Shown here piece after piece: positions 10,401 to 25,400 of a stretch of 64,000 nucleotides of DNA. Below the pieces are notes generated by a model. The model was not told the origin of the DNA and made no database searches. It saw only the letters and a list, made by a program, of their open reading frames with translations. Positions within the stretch are counted from its first letter, which is position 1. Each line of letters starts with the position of its first letter. This DNA comes from Diploptera punctata (lineage: Eukaryota; Arthropoda; Insecta; Blattodea; Blaberidae), in assembly GCA_030220185.1 (NCBI GenBank), contig JASPKZ010007303.1, positions 1,054,001-1,118,000 of the forward strand. The letters are read 5' to 3'. The translations under genes were made by a program, and so were the position numbers.

Positions 10401-13400
10401 TATGTTGATGTCTTAAGTGTTAGGAAAATAAGAACTGTAATCAGAAAGAGGGTAAACAATAAATTGAAGCAGAGGAAAATATTGGACTTCTTTGTGTAAA
10501 ACATGTGATTTGTGAATCCTAGACAAAAATTTTGCTCAAATTAATTGTAAGTACAACAGTTTTCGAATTACAGTACTGTATAAATACTGTATTGCATGTT
10601 TGTTGATAGAATAACTTAGTTGGGTTATCCGTGTTTTTCAATTTTCCGTGCATATCTCAGTCCCAATTAACATGGATAATCGGGAGTTTGCTGTATGAAG
10701 AATTTTAGCATGCTTAAATGTCCAAGTCCTGCAGTGTAGCCAAGTGGTTGAGGCAATATGTCTTGATGTGGAGCTATGAGACTTGCGCTGGTTCAGGTCT
10801 CCATGGAAGAAGAAATTTTCTCATGGAATTTTGACCAGTATGAGATCGGTGTCCACCCAACATCATGAGGAATTTGCAGAGGCTAGAAATTGAGAAAACC
10901 AGCTATAACGACTGGGGGGTCTGACATGCTGAACATATTTCACTCCTACACTGGCAGGACGATCATCTACTTCTATGATTAACACATGTAAATGTAAGGC
11001 CAGCAGCCAGCTGGTAGACCATGGGCCTTCTAGACCTGTTGTGCCATTGAGTTATTATTTTGAGTTACTATGTTGGGGACAAGAGACTAGATGAAGAAAA
11101 GTTGTTAGATTTTATATTTATATTTGCTCTATCTCCAGCATAACTACATTTTTCTTATTGAATGCAAGTATAAAATAAGTGTAAACATATTACAATATTA
11201 ATAAATTTAGTTAGATTATATGACTCACCTCAAAATTTGTAGATTTCTTGAATTATTATTGAGTCGTATAACCTAACTCAATTTTTAATTAACATAAACC
11301 TCATAGCATCACTTCCTTTAACCTTCCGTCGGGTGCAATATTCTGACCTTTGAGTCTGGGCGCAATATGCCTGATCAGCACATGCTTAAAAAAAATTATT
11401 TAACACACTGTTTGCCAATCTGAACAATGGGAAGTCGAAGAAATGTTATTGTTAGAGATGTCCAAAGGATAAAATATTAAAAATTTGCTGCTAGAAAATT
11501 TTTTATTGGACATAATATTGATTAAACAAATTTGTGACAAGCCTTCAAACAACATGATATAAAAGTAAGAAAAAGTTAAGTTCAGTTCAAATATACTTGA
11601 AAATAGTTCACATTATCAACATTTAGCCTATGTTTTTAGCAAAATTATTCAAGAATATAACATTATTTAGTCTAAATAAGTTAAATAAATAATTTTCTTT
11701 TTGCAAATATTTTCAAAATACACATCTTCAATAATGTAATGACTTCGGGTGCAATGAGCTTCTCTGAACAAAATATTTACAACCTGCCATGTTAACGGTC
11801 GAGAGCAAACTGAGTGGGGTGGTTGTTTAGAGCAAGTAAAAAGAAACATCTACTCGGATGCCCAGTCGTCAACACCATCTGACGACAGTGGAAGGGGACA
11901 AAATTGACAACCTGTGCCTCTCAGATCAGATGCGCCCAACAGAAGGTTAAATATCAATGAAAAATGTTACAATATTTCAAATCAGTATTTATCTAATAAA
12001 ATATATATACAGTCAATATGCCCATTTCACCAATTAATGTTTTAAAATGGTCAACAAGTTTCCACAGCCAAGCTGTCATTCTCAAGACCAGATATTGACT
12101 GAAGACAAAATTGATAATAAATAAATAAACAAATTCAGTTAAAAACAAACTACGTCACATGATGCAACATTCATAAGTAAATAATAAAACATAATAAAAC
12201 TAATCCTCTTTTGTTTCAATTAAAGAAAAGAGGGTGCTGTACGGAATAGGGCCCTTGTCTTTATTCATGATTTTATCCTTATTTTTATAAATTTCCAAAC
12301 TTTCAAGGACGTCAAGGAATTTGAAATCAATGACCGAACGAATCAGTCTGAGGTTACTTTTATTGATAGCATGACCGTAATCAGAAATATGCTGGGCAAC
12401 TCCAGATTTTTCAATTCTGTTAAGTCATTGATTTCAAATTCCTTGACGTCCTTGAAAGTTTGGAAATTTATAAAAATAAGGATAAAATCATGAATAAAGA
12501 CAAGGGCCCTATTCCGTACAGCACCCTCTTTTCTTTAATTGAAACAAAAGAGGATTAGTTTTATTATGTTTTATTGTTTACTTATGAATGTTGCGTCATG
12601 TGACGTAGTTTGTTTTTAACTGAATTTGTTTATTTATTTATTATCAATTTTGTCTTCAGTCAATATCTGGTCTTGAGAATGACAGCTTGGCTGTGGAAAC
12701 TTGTTGACCATTTTAAAACATTAATTGGTGAAATGGGCATATTGACTGTATATATATTTTAATATTTTATCACCAAGAAGATCACTTGTGTATTAAATAA
12801 AAGTATTTATCTAGTTTGATACTGATTTGACCTATGTATGTAGCATAATATAAGTAATAGATGGTGAAGATATTTTTAGATTATAAAAATTAATTTTCTT
12901 TGAAGATATTTTTAGATTATAAAAATTCATTTTCTTTGTAGAGAGGTGAACATAAAATATAATACGGTTTACGTTGATTATGTGTATGCTAATAGATTTT
13001 GTCAGATGTATACATGTATCATTTTATTTTTAAAACATTTCACTTCATGTTTCTTTATTTATTTCCTGTAATAAATCTTTTTGTCATCTTTCTTCAGCCA
13101 TCTGTCGATTGCCAGTAGACACTGGCCCATGTACAGGGGGCTACTATAAGAGATGGTATTTTGATGAGAGTCGTTTGACATGCATTCCTTTCATCTATAC
13201 TGGTTGTGCTGGAAATCGAAATAGATTCAGAAACTTCCAAACTTGTTTAAATTTCTGTTTTGCTCAAGGACGTAAGTGCCAAGTTATGTATACATTCAGC
13301 ACATTGCACAGCAACTTTTTGCACATCTTTGCTTAACATATTATCCTAAGCATTATATTTCCTTCTCTATTTTCATTTCAATATTGTATCCAACTAATAA

Positions 13401-16400
13401 GTAAAAATACTATTTTTTTTTATTAGTTCTTGATGTTTAAATGAATATCCCAAAGCAAACAGAAAAGATGATGATGGCTATAACAAATATGAAAGAAAAC
13501 ATACAGAGGAATAAATTAATTAAATTGGAAGAATACCTATATTAAAGTAGAAAATATGAAAAAGGGGTATCTTAATATGTTGTTTATTTTTTTATTTCAC
13601 TCACCTCATACTTCATTTTGAGGTTCAGTTGGTTGTAGAAGTTTTTTTCTAGGTTATCCCAAACTATTTGGCCTAAACTGTTGCTTAATTTTAAATGCAA
13701 AAAGTACAGTTCAATGTCTATTTTACTTATAATTGTATAATGCTTGATTTTTTCCAAATTGAGAGTTTTCTTTTCTAAAATTTTTTGGTGTTGGTTATTG
13801 TTGTTTTTAACCATTTTCCGGACAAATTTTGGAGTGATATTCTTTTCTAAACATTTGTTAATGAATTTGATATCTGCAGCTCTTTTGTTTCTAAGTTCTT
13901 TTAATTTCAAGTATCTTTTAATTTCTATTTTAGTTTTCGAAAAATGTTTGTTGAAATTTTGTATTTTTGAAGCTGCCATCTTGTCTCAGTTGTTTACGTT
14001 ATTCTTGTTTTCCTATGACTTGATAGCCAACTTTATTAAGTTATCTACATAACTTAATCTTAATATGTGTTAACATTTAAAAAATCATTATTGTTAATTC
14101 CTGTGTTTTAACATAATTTAATATATTTTATAAAGGGTCTACTTAGTTAATAACTGCACAATGTAAATCTGCTAATTTGAAAACCATATAATTTACAACA
14201 CTAACAGTTTGTGATCACTTTGTGATTTATGGTTATTGAACATTGCTTCTTGATGTGCATACTTTTTCTCTTTTTAATTTTGCTGGTCCATTAGCCAAGA
14301 ACTGTAAAACATGTAATGAACAGGCTTGTAAGTCTTAGATTGAGACCATTATTCACTTTTACATTTACAATAAAAATATCTTCAGTGAGGGGAAAAGCAA
14401 ATCTTGGAATAGGAATTTATTTTGAAGGTGTTGATGAGGAGATTTTTTTTAGTCAGATGCCAACCTTATAATCTTCTTCATCCAACCAAGTCTTATGCCT
14501 ATAGGCCTTGTTATGATCTCACTGATGAATTTTGTCCTTATAAGTAGCCGAGCGGTTAAGGTAGGAAGCCTTGGCGAAGAGCTACGGGACTTGCGCTGGT
14601 TCGAGTCTCCATGGGGGAAGAAATTTTCTCATGGTATTTCGGCTAGTATGGGACCGGTGCCCACCCAGCATCGTGAGGCAATTGAGTAGCTACAATAAGT
14701 AGCGGCTCCAGGTTGAGGAACCAGCTATAACGGCTGGGGGACTTGACATGCTAACCACATGTCACCCCTACACTGGCTGTTGATCATCTACCTCTGTGAT
14801 TGACACATGTTGATGTGAAGGGCCAGCAGCCGGCTGGTAAAAGGGCAACCGCTGAAAAGTGGAAAGACCCTCAATCAGAATAAGTAAATAAATGAATAAA
14901 ATAAAAATAAGACTTGCTGGAAAAATCATAGTTTTCATTATGGGCAACATGAATATATTTTAAGAATCAGAAAATTGACACCTCACCTCATAATTTGGAT
15001 AATTTTTGAGAATATATTTCAGAATGCTTGCATTATATTGTAGTTGAACCACTTATTCAATGGTTGGAAAGAGCTGACAATAGAATGCAGGCATTCTGAA
15101 ATATAGTTGAATGCAGGCTTTCATGGCCGGTTATCATAATGTTGAGTGATTGCGGGCTATGTGGTCGTGGTCCATTACTGGTGTTCCTACCAGACATTTC
15201 TCCCTCAACTGCGGAGGACATCTTCAGTGGTGAATACTTCTAAGTGTTGTTTCTGGTCGGAGTCTCAACTGTGAATGAGCGTTGGACTGCTGGAAGCTGT
15301 AATTTATACTAGCGGTAGATGCAGGGTGGCTGGATGTGGCTGCTGCTGGTTGGCTAGTCGTCTCAATCTAGTGGCTGATTGGTTCTGAGCTGTCTCCTTG
15401 TTATTGATAGTGTTATTCTCTTCATTCTTCACGATTCTGACTACTGAAGAAGAATGATCTTAAGACTGAGAGCAGAGCAAGGCCAGAAAGGAGCTGAAGA
15501 CGCGAATGCTGGACATCAACAACGCAGAGTGCGGCAGGAACCAGCTGATCAGAAAGGACTGACCGGAGAAGAAATGAAGACATCGAACAACAAAGTCTCA
15601 AAAAAGGATGAAAACTTCATTCGTCCTAAGCCAAAACACACGACCAAAAACGCTACCACAGACAAAACTTACAGGATAGAGATCAACAACAGATTTATAT
15701 CTCTACAGAATCTTCCAGACGTACCTCTGCCTATCGTCGTAGATGCTAGCAACATAAATGCCTACAAACTTACACACATTGCTGCAGGAGAAGAAAAAGA
15801 CATGACAATGAAATACACCAAAGACCAACTAAAAATCTTTACCAAAAATAAACTCTCATTCGACCACGTTACACGCGTACTTCAAGACAGTGAAACACAG
15901 TTTCATACCCATATATATAAAAGAGGATTTATGACTCAAAGAATCACACTTAAAGGACTTCCAATGAGAATAACATCAGGTGAAATCTATCAAGAACTAA
16001 ATGACAAAGGTTACCCAATCACCAATGTAAACAACTTCATAAAACCAGCCTCCAAAATGGATCCAGAATCAAGACTGCCATTCCTGTTTGGATTCTAACT
16101 TTCTTACAACAAGCAGACTTCATGACAAAAATCGTCGAACTCACAGACATCTTCAACGTAAAAATCAAGCTTGAAACCTACAAAACACCAGCAGGAGGAA
16201 TTCAATGCTATAACTGTCAAGGTTTCGGACATCTGGCAAGCTGCTGTACAAGAACTCAGAAATGTGTTAAATGTGCAGGCAATCACAGAGTAAAAGACTG
16301 CAAAGAAACAGAACTAAAATGCACTAACTGCAATGAAACTCATGCTGCAAGCTACAGACAATGCCCTATCTACAAGAAATACTCTAACTCAAGACTGCAA

Positions 16401-19400
16401 TATGCATCAAGGACTTCACAACATACATCAGAGACTTCACAACATCTACCAGAGCCTGAAAAACCAAAAATCAACACTTCAGCACCAAAATTGGGCATTC
16501 CAACAACTCCTACTCCTACTACTACAAATCCTGAAAACCTAGTTCATCAACTTCTATCCCTTATATCCAAAATCCTCTTGAATCCAGAACTCCTAAAAAA
16601 CACTGTAATGCTAACTTCAAGTCCTTAAATAAATCCTGTAAAACTACTTCAAGAACATCTTTAAGACCAAGAAGCTTAAGCATACGAAGATTACAACATC
16701 TTCAAGAATACTTCAAGAAACAGCTGGGAGAAGATAATTTTCTTTAGCTAAAAATTCAATTTTGCAGAAGACTTCAAGATAAGCACATTAAAGATTGGGT
16801 CAAGGCCTGAAAAAGGCCGGTACCATATACAAACATCAATAACTCATAGTGGCTAATACATGTATTGTTTTTGCTTTTTTATTTTAATTTCTTGCTTACT
16901 GATGTACTTGCAGTGGTTGTTATTTTGTTAATAATGTTGCAGAAACTGGTAACGAGGTTGAGGTTGATACTGGGCCAGAAAAGCCTGAAGAAGATCCATG
17001 CGAAGCTGCAAAATCTGAATGCCAAACTCTACGATGTCCTTATTTAGTGGAGAAGTTTTTGGATTCTGATTTATGTGAGAAATGTCAGTGCCATGATCCT
17101 TGCAGAGATCAGGTCTGTCCTGATGGTACACAGTGTGCTGTTGACTTGTTCCAGAATCCACGTACAAGGGATACAGAATTCAGGGCAGCTTGTAGGCCAA
17201 GTAAGCATCTACATTACTAAATATTTTATTTTATATTAACATCCATTAGAGCATCATAGATGCTTTAGGACATGTCCAGATTACAATCTATACCTAAACA
17301 ACATCAGTATAAGCAACACCTTACAGCAGGAAAAAAACAGAATTTTTTTTATGAGGGTGATTTGGAAATTAAGTTCTGGTCTTGTATGTCATGCAAACGA
17401 GTGGCGGTAGCATCACCATCTTTGTTCCACTGTATAGCCAGGTTCAGTATTCTCCTGACAGCATACTGCGTGGTTACATTCGGCTTTTTCTCTCATTAAG
17501 ACAAGTGTTTAAATTAATAAATAAGTAATTAAAACATTTTGTCTGTTCATTCTTACCTCTTAGAGTTGTTTTTGTCGAACATATGTTTCAGAGCTTCTTA
17601 GCCCCATCGTCAGCATTTACAGACTGTAACAACTCTAAGAGGTAAGAATGAACAGACAAAATGTTTTAATTATTAAACAAACCTCTTAATTGTTGTTGTT
17701 TTTATTATTGATTTAACACTTCTCACTGAAGGATAAATAACAAAAAAAACCTCTTAATGTTACTTCCTATTGTATTTTAAAATAATAAATAAGTAGTTTG
17801 TTTTTACAACTCACTTCATAATTGTGAATTTCTTGAAGACTATAGTTTCAATACATTACATTATCAATTCTATCTAATATATAATGATACATAATGTATT
17901 TAAACTATATATACCGGTAGTCTTCAAGAAATCCACAATTATGAGGTGAGTCATAAAAACTAACTACTTATTTATTAATTTAAACACTTGTTTCCATTAA
18001 CTGATGGGGTTCGAGCCCCGGTTTGAGCATTAATTTTTCTTTCTAAAAAAACTGAAATATTAATTTATTTAAAATCTGGTCTTGTATTATTATAGCAGCA
18101 AAGTCAACAGACATTTTAGAAATTTTTCATTTTGCTTTTTTACAGTTATAAACTGAATTTTAGTCTTAAGACAGATATAATATTTTCAGATGTACCTTTC
18201 CCTTCTCTTATTTCCTGAAATTATAATAACTTATATATATTATAAGTGTATTTATTTTACTTTATAGCTGATAAGCCTGGAAGTTGTCCTAGATTCTCAG
18301 TGAGTGCAGAAAACTGTGTGACTGAGTGTAAGACAGATGCTGATTGCACTGGAAATAACAAATGTTGTCACAGTGGATGTGTTTCATCTTGTTTGAGTCC
18401 TGTATTTGGTGAACCTCTGACTACAGAAGGTCCTCGAGAGCCAGCAGCAGGTGAGTGGTACTTTCTGATAATACTATACTTCAGTGGCGTGCACAGATTA
18501 TTTAGATAGCTGAAGCATTTAATATTATAATTTTTAAGTGGACGATAGTAGTTTTAAATTAAATTTCTTTATAATTCAATATTTATATGGCACCCTTAAA
18601 AGAACAATGTGAAAGAAAGACAGACATTACAAATTTTATAAAGTATTGGCTGTACCTGCAATATTGTATGGCTCAGAAATATGGACCCCATAGGTTCATG
18701 GCCGCATAGACATAAGCTCTCCATACATCCCCATTCTGAGCCAATGTTTTCCAATCATTCCCTGTATACCTCCCACAAATCATGGTTAATGTTATTCTTC
18801 TACCTAATTTTTTATTTACTGACTGGGCGTTTTCTCTCTGGTTTTCCTACAAGAAGCTTCCATGCACATCTTTCATTCCCCATTCATACCACATGTTCTG
18901 CCCATCGCAGTCTATGAGACTTAACAGTTCTTATTATATCTGGCTTCCTATAAAGACCATGCAGTTCACTGTTATGTAGTCTTCAACATTCACCTGTCTG
19001 TTTATCTCTCTTTGGTCCAAAAATTTTCTTAATAACTTTATTCTCAAATACTTGTAAACTCCTTTCCTCCCTTAAAGTATCCATAGAGCTGAAGTATAAA
19101 GAATTTTAATTTAAACAAAATTAAACTTCATAGTGATTTATCCAGTAAAAGCTCTAATAATAGTTTTGCATTGTTAAAGTCACAACTGATAGTACCATAG
19201 TTCAAAAATATATATTACAGTAATATAGTGTAATATAAATTTATTTATATTAAAATTACCAATATGAACAATTTTATATAGAATTATTTATCCTTTGTAC
19301 TTTGGTGGATTCTCTTGTCAAGATCTGCAGAATTGTAATTCCAACTTTCTCTCCTGGGAAACAAATTTAGTAACCAATTCCTTAAAGAACTGTTATTTAT

Positions 19401-22400
19401 TTCTAAGTTGTTCTAATAGGCATGCTTCAATTTAAATAATTCCAAGGGTCTTTTTTTGTTACTAGAATTTTGAGAGTAGCTTTTTTTATTCTCTTCAGTA
19501 CTGAAAACTACCTTTCCACTGAAGATGTATTCACAGGAATTATGATACTAACATATTAAACTACTGAAAAAATTTGTTTAGTATTGAATTAGAACTCAGT
19601 CGTTTACAAGTTCACATGTGGCTTCTTGTTATTCTCTCTAACATTCATCCCTTGTTAAAGGAGGCTAACATGAGAACAAGTTGAAACTAATCCAAAAAAA
19701 ATGTGTATAATACATGATAAACAGAAGTGTGTGTGCAACTGTCTATTGATACTAGAGCATTCAATAAGCAATGGAAACATTGCTATAACGTTGCAAAAAA
19801 TTTAGTTAGGTTACTTATGATGTTATGAACTTCGTTTATAGTTTCTTGCCAAGTCAACTATATGTCACCAAATCCTTGGAATACATCTGCATCACCATTT
19901 CTAGATATCTCTTTCATCTGGTCAATCTAGAGCTTTCCGGATATCAACTCTTGATTGTAATCGAATGCCTCATAGAGGAGCTTTGATCTTTGAGAATAAG
20001 TTATAGTCACAAGAGCTCCTGTCTGGTGAATTTGGTGGATGTTTGAGTACTTCCCAATACTACCTTCTAAACAAATTCTACTGAACATCTTTTTATTTTA
20101 TTTTATTTATTTAGCCTGGTGAAGTTAAGGCCATGTGACCTTCTCTTCCACTCACCAGGACAAACATATATTACATCAGAATATAACAATCTCAATTAAC
20201 TCAAATATTAAATACTAAATAAAAATTGTGTCAATAAGATAATATCTATTATATTATGATCTATAATGCAAACATTTAATGTAAATTGAAATTAAGACTA
20301 AAACTAATAATAAAATGTATACAAGCAAGACATATTAAATCGTCCCTGTCTAATGTATATAAAAAACAAAGAAAAATAATGAGATATAGAAAACTAATTT
20401 TACGATTATAAAATATTTAAAACAAAACAAATGAAAATATTTGTTAATCTTAATATTATTTTTATAATTAATTAAATTTACTAATTGTTAAATGAATACT
20501 ATCAGTGAGGCGTATAAGTTAATTTGTTATTAGATAATTGTTTAGTTTGTTTTTGAAGGATGTTATAGTTTGACAGTTTCTGACTTAGGGCGGAAGGGAA
20601 TTCCATGTTTTGGCAAGTGAGACTGTAAGAGGTAATGAATAATACACATTGTGATGAGGAGGGATATAAAGGACAATGTGCTGATGGGATCGGGTGTCAA
20701 GATTATGTGTGTCAGATAGTTTGTTGAAGCGGCATGATAAATAATTAGGCGATGATATGTGAAGTATTTTATAGAGAAGGGATAGGGAAAGGCCAGTCCT
20801 ATGATCTCTTAGACGAAGCCATGATAATTGTTCCAGGGACGGTGTAACATGGTCAAATTTGCGAATACCACAAATAAAACGTGCACAAGAATTATGAACA
20901 CATTGAAGTCATTGAGTGAAAATAATATTTAAGTCTGTAAAAAGAGTGTCACAATAATCAAAATTGGGCATTACAAGTGTTTCTACTAACATTCTCCTAA
21001 GAGCGAATGGCAGACAATTTCTTATGTGATTTAATGTGAGAAACAGTGAATGTATTCACAAAATATTGCTATTTCAAGATTTTCAATATTACATATTTAT
21101 ACAACAAAGACTGCTCAACAACATACTAGAAGATTATAATGGTCACCACTAGGATCTCTGATTTACAACAGTGTTGCCATAACTTATAGAATGCTCTAGT
21201 AACTATAAAAATAAAAGCAACAATAAAAAGTATCTCCTGAATAAAATTGTTTCAACTCAATCACCAATTCTCTTACTAATAATATAACATAATCAATTGA
21301 GTTGGTGTTTACTTGATGAAAATCCATATTTATTAATTAAATAAAAGTAAAACATAGTTTTATTTGATTTTCATATTTATTATATAATTCAGTGACAGCT
21401 GTTTTGGTACACTGTACCTTCTTCAGACATGTTAAATTATGAATTGTGTTCCAACTGATCTAAGCAACAATACAACAATATGAGGTAAGAAGAAATCACG
21501 ATTCATTTAATTCTTATTATTAATTTCTACAGTCTCCAAAAGATCTAACTTCTTACCCTTATCACAAACATGTAAAATTTCAAAATTTGAATCGAAACAT
21601 TGATTAAATTGGAATAGGTGGTTAGCATATTTTGAATATTCTAAATTTCTGTTATATGCTCTCATGTGTTCCTTTATCTAAGAGATAAAAAAGGTCTACC
21701 AGTTTGTCCTATATAGACATTGTCACATGTGCCACATTTCAATTTATATACACCTGATAAAAAAAAATTATCAGATGTATATAAATTGAAGTGTGGCACA
21801 TGTGACAATGTCTATATAGGACCTTTTATCTCTCGGATAAAGGAACACATGAGAGCATATAACAGAAATTTAGAATATTCAAAATATGCTAACCACCTAT
21901 TCCAATTTAATCATTGTTTCAATTCAAATTTTGAAATTTTACATGTTTGTGATAAGGATAAGAAGTTAGATCTTTTGGAGGCTGTAGAAATTAATAAATT
22001 GAAAAGTAGTAACAAACTGTTAAATTCTCAACTTGATTTAAATTAATCCCCTTTGTTAAATTAAAAAAATTAAATAAATATTGTTGTATTGTTGCTTAGA
22101 TCAGTTGGAACACAATTCATAATTTAACATGTCTGAAGAAGGTACAGTGTACCGAAACAGCTGTCACTGAATTATATAATAAATATGAAAATCAAATAAA
22201 ACTATGTTTTATTTTTATTTAACTAACAATATAACATTTTGGAACACATTATATTTTGAAGAATTGTGGTAGGTTTTATGAAGGTATTATTGATTGATCA
22301 TGTGATCAATATTGTTACCAAAGCATTAGTTCAGTTGCTTCTCCAGAATGCATGCCACTGGTATACTTTATATAGTATGTGAATTTGACTAATGTTTTAA

Positions 22401-25400
22401 TTAAATGGCATTATTAATTTTTTAGCAGAACGTCCAAGAATTGAGAATGCAACAGTTGCATCTAGAATACAAGCTGAAGAAGGCACTTACGTAACACTTA
22501 AATGTAGTGCTACTGGAAACCCAATACCGACAATAACATGGAAGAAAGGATCTATTGTGGTAATTATTATTTTCATATAATGTTCCAAAAATCACTATAC
22601 CTCTTCCGAACTAAGTCCCAGTTGTAATGTAAACAAACCAGATGTATGACTGCATTTTCAGTGGCCAAATAATAGTTTTACCTTTAAGAGCATAAGAAAA
22701 TGTAGTTTGCTGTCTAACACTCAAAATAAAGGAAATAAAAAAAATGAAAAAAAAAATATATATATAATCTATATAAGTTATATGGAAGAATCTTAAAATA
22801 CATATATAATTACAATTTTAATACATTAAATAAGTAAGCAATTCATTATTTAATTCTTACATATGTGCAATGCATTAGAATTTCTTCTTCTTCTTCGGCT
22901 TTCCCCCACTTATAGGTTTGCCGTCTTCAGTTTCCATTTATCTCTATCATTCCAATCTCCCTCTTCCAAATTCCTATCATCCATTATAGTTCTGACGTAG
23001 GTTTTCCATTTCCATCTTGATCTGCCACATTTATTTCTTCCAGGGGATGACCATTGGTATATATTTTTTGGCCATCTTTCATTTTCCATTCTTTGTATGT
23101 GGCCATACCATTTAAGCGTTTGATTTTCAATCCTCTTAACAACCGATGTGGTGACATTCATTTCTCTCCAAAGGAATTCATTTCTCATTTTATCCTGTCT
23201 TGTTTTTTTTTGGAGGCTTCTTCTAAAATAATCAAATTCAACTGTTCTAATTTTATTCTTTTGTAATTCCATCAAGGACCAAGTTTCACTTCCATATGAC
23301 AAAATATTCTGTATTATGCTGCATTAGAATTTCAATTGTTTTAAATGGATGCTTTTCTTATACAATTTTTTAAAGCATCAAAAAGGAAAACTTTTGAAAA
23401 AATGGAGGGAAACAAATTATTTTGAATGTTTTAAAACAGTTTAGTGAAAAATATCCTACATTAGTCATTGAGGATGTGAAAGTAACAGCAGAATTTTCAG
23501 GTAAATCAGCATGGAGCATAAATTCTGCTCATGATGAAATTGTAAATAATGCTTTAAGAACTCAAGGCAGAGAAGATAATGCATATTGAAATTATATAAA
23601 ATTCTCATAAGAATTGAAAGAGGAAAATATAGATTATATCATCATCATCACTCCAAGGATTAGGCAATTGCCCTTTCCGACTTCATAATGCATCAGCCCA
23701 ACGTTTTCTAGATCTTCCGACATCACGTCTTCCTCTTGCTTGATAATTTCTTGCTAGCAATGGATATCTCTCCTTACTCATTCCATTCATGTGATCAATT
23801 CACTTTTGAATATAATTTGTGACTTTATCCAATAAAAGCTGCACTTTTAATTCTTCTCTTATATTTTCATATTTAATTCTGTCAAGTTTTGTGCATCCTT
23901 TAACTTGTCTGAGAAACCTGACCTCTGCCATCTGTATTCTATCTTTCTGTTTTTTTCATTGGAACCCAAGTTTCACATCCATGCAATATTGTGGAAATTG
24001 CCATACTTTATACATTTTTATTTTTGTTTTCTTCTTAATTTTATTCTTGAATATTCTTCATATTTTTAACTTTTACAGGAATTAATCACTATGAGGTTTA
24101 ATTTATAGTAAAATTAAATGTTTCTTACCTCTCCTCATATAAATCTTCTAAGTAAATCGCGAGATTCAGTAGAATTTCTTCCGATCGACATAACATCAGT
24201 CGCCAAAGAAGTACTGAAGATGAGACTGTTATGGTCTCGAAATCGCGATCTACTTAGAAGATTTATGTGGGGAGAGGTAAGAAACATTTAATTTCATCAT
24301 TCTTCGTATTATTCCAAATACTGTCTGAAATTTATTTATTTTGGAATCAATATTTTTTTCCATTATTTATTATAGGAATTCTCACTATGAGGTATATTCA
24401 TTAAGGTAGAATTTTTTATCACTCACCTCATATTGTTCTTCTTATTTGACTATAAGCTAGTTTCAGAACATAGTTTCTGTTCCATCCTCAGTATCGTCAC
24501 GACCGTTGTTCTGTCGTCTTGAAGAGCTGTCCTTCGCTCCTTCCATTGGCTGACTGAAAAACCTCGAAACCAGGTCATTCTCACCGGGAATTTCAAAGTT
24601 CATCAATTTCTTCTTTTCGCTCTTTTGAATGTAGATCTTTTCCCAACAGTAAGTTCTTTTGGTGTTTCTATTTGTTTAATAATTTAGCTTCTTTCTCGAT
24701 AAGATGTTTTTCAGACCATGCATGGGCAGCCACTGCAGATTTTTCTACTTCCCCTTTCTTGACATTTATGAGATGTTCTTTCACTCTAGTTTTCAAATTT
24801 CTCTTAGTTTTTCCTATGTAGAATTTCTCACATTCTTCACATTTAATTTGATAAATCCCTGATTTGTTTTCTTCTTTAATTTTCTGATTCTTATTAGGTC
24901 TAATCAGTCTACTGATGCTGTAGTCATTTTTGGGTGCTAACCTTATGTTGAAATCTTTAAAAAATTTTTGAAACTTGTGGTGTTTTAATGGATGATATGT
25001 GAATTTTCTAAATTCTACATTTTCTTCTTTTATTTTTAGAAGAATGCTATGATTAATAAATTTTTGTCTTTTGAACTTGTTTATTTTCTTGAGTATCATT
25101 TTTATTGCAAAACCATTTTTCGTGGCTACGTTGATTATGTGTTCTTTTGCTTTTTCATAATTTTCTTTGTTCATTGGTATGTTCACTAATCTATGTGTCA
25201 AACTATTGAAAACTGCTTCTTTGTGAGCTATGTGATTGAAACCAAAAAATGGTTTTGCAATAAAAATGATACTCAAGAAAATAAACAAGTTCAAAAGACA
25301 AAAATTTATTAATCATAGCATTCTTCTAAAAATAAAAGAAGAAAATGTAGAATTTAGAAAATTCACATATCATCCATTAAAACACCACAAGTTTCAAAAT

